Below are positions 61,198 through 64,000 of a stretch of DNA of 64,000 nt, in pieces (within the stretch, counting starts at the first letter, position 1; every line of letters starts with the position of its first letter). A program made the translations under genes and the position numbers. The DNA comes from Collinsella sp. (GTDB lineage Bacteria; Actinomycetota; Coriobacteriia; Coriobacteriales; Coriobacteriaceae), in contig DXZS01000006.1 in assembly GCA_019419505.1 (NCBI GenBank), forward strand, positions 8,041-72,040, read 5' to 3'. Under the pieces are notes generated by a model. The model was not told the origin of the DNA, did not search any database, and was given only the letters and a program-made list of their open reading frames with translations.

Positions 61198-61686
61198 ATG
61201 ATCAGAAAAACCCTCGATACCGACATTCCCGCTGTCATGGCTATCTATGACGCGGCCCGCGCCTTTATGCGCGCGCATGGCAACGCCACACAGTGGCCCG
61301 AGGGCACGCCTTCTGCCGAGCAACTGGCTGCCGATATCGCCGCCGGTGGCAGCTATGTGTGCGAAGTCGATGGCCGCGTGGTGGCGACGTTTGCCTTTTT
61401 GCCGGGCCCGGACGAGTGCTATGACGTAATTGAGGATGGTCAATGGCGCAGCGACACTCCGTACGCCGTGCTGCACCGTGTGGCGTCCGATGGCACCGTG
61501 CACGGTATCGCGGCTGCGATGTTTGCCTTTGCCAAGGAGCGTGCCGATCACCTGCGCATCGACACGCATCAGGACAACCTGCCCATGCAGGGCGCGAGTA
61601 TTAAGGCGGGGTTCGAGCGTGCCGGCGTCGTGTATGTGTCGGACGGCACGCCGCGTGTTGCGTTCGACTGGCTGCGTGAGGCGTAA
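61198..61686 (+). CDS. GNAT-family N-acetyltransferase
   Basis: A 162-residue GNAT protein: MIRKTLDTDIPAVMAIYDAARAFMRAHGNATQWPEG at the start, HRVASDGTVHGIAAAMFAFA as the acetyl-CoA-binding region, and RIDTHQDNLPMQGASIKAGF as the C-terminal GNAT block. Substrate unknown. Start at ATG 61198 (or the next codon 61201); the site GAGG is rather far. It ends in a terminator. Confidence 0.9.
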   Translation: MIRKTLDTDIPAVMAIYDAARAFMRAHGNATQWPEGTPSAEQLAADIAAGGSYVCEVDGRVVATFAFLPGPDECYDVIEDGQWRSDTPYAVLHRVASDGTVHGIAAAMFAFAKERADHLRIDTHQDNLPMQGASIKAGFERAGVVYVSDGTPRVAFDWLREA

Positions 61687-61714
61687 GAGTAGGGGCACGT
61701 GTCAACAATTCGCA

Positions 61715-61752
61715 CGAACGAAAATGGTCCCGGGTGGGGCCATTTTCGTTCG
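61715..61752 (+). terminator. Intrinsic terminator
   Basis: CGAACGAAAATGG (61715-61727) pairs exactly with CCATTTTCGTTCG (61740-61752). It follows the acetyltransferase stop. Confidence 0.8.
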
Positions 61753-61947
61753 CTGCGCTGATTTGCAAGCCGGCTTTCGCAAGGCGCGAACCTACGAAAA
61801 TCGCCGCGCGGCAACGCAGGGCGATGAGCTTGGTCGGGGGATAGGGCCCGCTTCGCCCGCCGGCTCGTAAATTGTATCATCCAGTGTGGAACGAGGACGC
61901 CCGTTGCCGCGTGCGATGGGCTTGTAGCTTGTAATAAGAGGAGAGCC

Positions 61948-63951
61948 ATGTCGAAGCAGGCAGTCGTTGGAATCTTGGCGCATGTCGATGCCGGCAAGAC
62001 CACGTTGGCCGAGGCCATGTTGTTCAACGTGGGTCGCATTCGCAAGCGCGGCCGCGTGGACGATGGCGATTCGCATCTGGACACTAACGCGATCGAGCGC
62101 GAGCGCGGCATTACGATCTTCTCGTCGCAGGCCGTGCTCGACCACGGCGATACCCACGTCATGCTTGTGGGTGCGCCCGGCCACGTCGATTTTTCGGCCG
62201 AGGCGGAGCGCACGCTGCGCGCGCTCGACTATGCGATTTTGGTTGTGGGTGCCAACGACGGCGTGCAGGGGCACACCGAAACCCTGTGGCGCCTGCTTGC
62301 GCGCTATGACATTCCGACGTTCATCTTTATCAACAAAATCGATTTGGAGAATCCCGGCCGCGATGTTTTGCTGGCACAGCTTGGGCAACGTCTTTCCGAG
62401 GGCTGCCTGGATGCCAGCGAACTGTTGGTGGGTGGTGCCGTTCAGGAGGACGCTGCTGCGTTGGACGAGGCGGCGCTCGAGGAGTTTCTCGACGCAGGGG
62501 AGCTTTCGACTGCCACGCTTTCGCGGCTGGTCGCAGAGCGAAAGTTGTTTCCCTGCTTTGCGGGCTCGGCGCTCAAGGACCAGGGTGTGGCAGAGCTACT
62601 CGACGGCATATGCGCTTTGATGCGCGAGCGAACATGGCCCCAGGAGTTCGCCGCGCGAGTCTACCGCGTGAGTCGTGGAGACCGTGGCGAGCGTCTTGCC
62701 TGGGTCAAGGTGACGGGCGGTGTACTGCGTGCAAAGCAAGTTGTCGAGGGATGCTCTGGCGCCTCCGCTTGGGAGCAAAAGATCGACCAGGTGCGCATCT
62801 ATAACGGCGAGAAGTATGAGCTTGCCCAAGAAGTTGCTGCTGGCGGTATTTGTGCCGTGACGGGCCTTGCGCACGTTCGCCCAGGGGATGCCTTGGGGGC
62901 GGAGCCCGTGGGCGATGTGCCTGTCATCGCTCCGGTCCTCACCTATACGGTGCTTCCGGGCGAACACGATGTCCACGCGGTGTTCAAAGCACTGACAGAG
63001 TTGGCGGACGAAGATCCCATGCTCGGCGTAAGCTGGAACACTCATCTTGAGCAGATTCATTTACAGCTGATGGGCGCCGTGCAACTCGAGGTCGTGCAGC
63101 GGGTGTTGGCCGATCGCTTTGGCCTTTCGGTTGCGTTTGAGTCTGGCGGCATTCTCTATAAGGAGACTATTTCGCAGCCGGTCGAGGGCGTGGGCCATTT
63201 TGAGCCGCTGCGCCACTATGCCGAGGTACATCTGCGCCTGGAGCCGTTGCCAGCGGGTTCGGGCGTGCAGTTTGGCACCGTGACCTCGACCGACGAACTC
63301 GATCTTAACTGGCAGCGTTTGGCACTCACCAACGCCATGGAGCGCGATCACCTGGGCGCGCTGACCGGCTCGCCCATCACCGATGTGTGCATTACGCTCA
63401 CGGGCGGCCGTGCGCATGCCAAACACACCGAGGGCGGCGATTTTCGCCAGGCCACGTACCGCGCGATTCGCCAGGGGCTCATGCAGGCGCGTGAGGCTGG
63501 CGCGGCGGTGCTGTTGGAGCCGTGGTATCGCTTTGAGCTCGAGGTGCCGGGGGAGTGCGTGGGCCGGGCACTCTCGGATGCCACGCGCATGGGTGCCGAG
63601 TACGAGCCGCCGACGATGGCGGGAGACCGGGCGAAGCTTGTGGGTCGCGTGCCGGCATCTGAGGTGCAGGATTACGCGCTGGAGGTGGCCGCCTATACGA
63701 GTGGTCGTGGGCATCTGTACCTAGAGTTCGCCGGCTATGCGGCTTGCCATGATGCCGAGCGCGTCATCGAGACGGCCGCCTATGAGCCCGAGGCCGATCT
63801 GCCCAACACGCCCGATTCGGTCTTTTGCTCCCACGGCGCCGGTTACACGGTCAAATGGTACGACGTCCCCGAGGCAGCCCACGTAAAGGTCGATCCCTCC
63901 ACCTTCCGCCCCTGGCGAGCAGCAGACGCCGAGTTTTTCGGCCACATGTGA
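61948..63951 (+). CDS. TetM/EF-G-like translational GTPase with altered G3 motif
   Basis: A 667-residue GTPase of the TetM/EF-G-like family. G1 is AHVDAGKTT (11-19), switch I ERERGITIF (50-58), G4 NKID (129-132). The G3 motif, normally DTPGH, reads GAPGH (75-79), so the Mg-coordinating Asp is Gly. Domains II-V follow, including GGILYKETI and a C-terminal EF-G-like region. It is chromosomal beside housekeeping genes, not on a visible mobile element, and is only broadly TetM-like, so it need not confer tetracycline resistance. A role in ribosome rescue or stress is more likely. Confidence 0.85.
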   Translation: MSKQAVVGILAHVDAGKTTLAEAMLFNVGRIRKRGRVDDGDSHLDTNAIERERGITIFSSQAVLDHGDTHVMLVGAPGHVDFSAEAERTLRALDYAILVVGANDGVQGHTETLWRLLARYDIPTFIFINKIDLENPGRDVLLAQLGQRLSEGCLDASELLVGGAVQEDAAALDEAALEEFLDAGELSTATLSRLVAERKLFPCFAGSALKDQGVAELLDGICALMRERTWPQEFAARVYRVSRGDRGERLAWVKVTGGVLRAKQVVEGCSGASAWEQKIDQVRIYNGEKYELAQEVAAGGICAVTGLAHVRPGDALGAEPVGDVPVIAPVLTYTVLPGEHDVHAVFKALTELADEDPMLGVSWNTHLEQIHLQLMGAVQLEVVQRVLADRFGLSVAFESGGILYKETISQPVEGVGHFEPLRHYAEVHLRLEPLPAGSGVQFGTVTSTDELDLNWQRLALTNAMERDHLGALTGSPITDVCITLTGGRAHAKHTEGGDFRQATYRAIRQGLMQAREAGAAVLLEPWYRFELEVPGECVGRALSDATRMGAEYEPPTMAGDRAKLVGRVPASEVQDYALEVAAYTSGRGHLYLEFAGYAACHDAERVIETAAYEPEADLPNTPDSVFCSHGAGYTVKWYDVPEAAHVKVDPSTFRPWRAADAEFFGHM

Positions 63952-63973
63952 CAGAGGGGCAGCCCCTTTGGCA
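63949..63973. repeat. GGGGC-core palindrome after the GTPase gene
   Basis: AGAGGGGC and GCCCCTTT flank one A, directly overlapping and following the stop codon, like the palindrome after the ABC transporter at 34611. A variant of the dispersed GGGAC family. Confidence 0.6.
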
Positions 63974-64000
63974 GATTCAGTTGGTATAACTCGGTATAAG

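Noticed and set aside
61948..63951. Tetracycline-resistance gene call (tetM/tetW)
   Set aside because: The protein is only broadly similar, has a changed G3 motif, and has no mobile context. I call it a TetM-like GTPase without a resistance claim.

Overview
The window reads as chromosome of a gut actinobacterium of the Coriobacteriia, most likely Collinsella or a close relative. This is inferred from the high G+C, dense gene packing, Coriobacteriia-like protein style (a LAGTG wall-sorting signal, a CD1871A-type small CXXC protein, substrate-binding-protein/hybrid-kinase pairs) and an interspersed family of palindromes with GGGAC or GGGGACGTTCTT arms. No rRNA, tRNA, CRISPR array or intact insertion sequence was found.

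Region by region. 0-7.6 kb is accessory. It holds a TetR-controlled operon of three consecutive sirtuin-fold proteins in which the sirtuin catalytic His is replaced by Gln, Glu and Gln. Beside it is a diverged second copy of the same locus, in which most of the sirtuin genes are replaced by two overlapping radical SAM genes. A cupin, an HxlR regulator and an Fe-S-motif flavoprotein follow. 7.6-16.2 kb has three different P-loop ATPases, each with its own palindromic repeat set directly upstream, flanking a type II topoisomerase pair (ParC/ParE-like) that has an SOS-box-like site. 16.5-23.2 kb has a lipoprotein, a 1455-residue wall-anchored surface protein and a frameshifted LuxR regulator. 23.2-27.2 kb is a decayed region: a PadR/DUF1700 operon cut short, an orphan gene of unknown function, and fragments of an ATPase gene, the parC-like 3' end and an arginase gene.

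From 27 kb onward the content is mostly housekeeping and regulation. It includes a two-component system divergent from a CXXC-protein/4Fe-4S membrane protein/TlpA redoxin operon; a large MacB-type ABC exporter; Dus, TrmO, RlmA and RsmJ RNA-modification enzymes; glutaredoxin; a TipAS-type regulator; a MalY/PatB lyase; two sensory systems that join amino-acid-type binding domains to hybrid kinases; a potassium channel; a LOG protein; a ClC transporter; a GntR/ABC-2 operon; peptide release factor 3; a YhhQ-type queuosine-precursor transporter whose leader can fold as a preQ1-I-like pseudoknot; uracil-DNA glycosylase; an EamA exporter divergent from a LysR regulator; a MATE exporter; and a TetM/EF-G-like GTPase with an altered G3 motif.

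The strongest candidates for new biology are the duplicated sirtuin triad with its radical SAM replacement (1-6.06 kb) and the recurring layout of a P-loop ATPase with a private upstream palindrome array (7.6-16.2 kb). Both rest on reading the sequence alone. Family names are from recognition of motifs, not from database searches.
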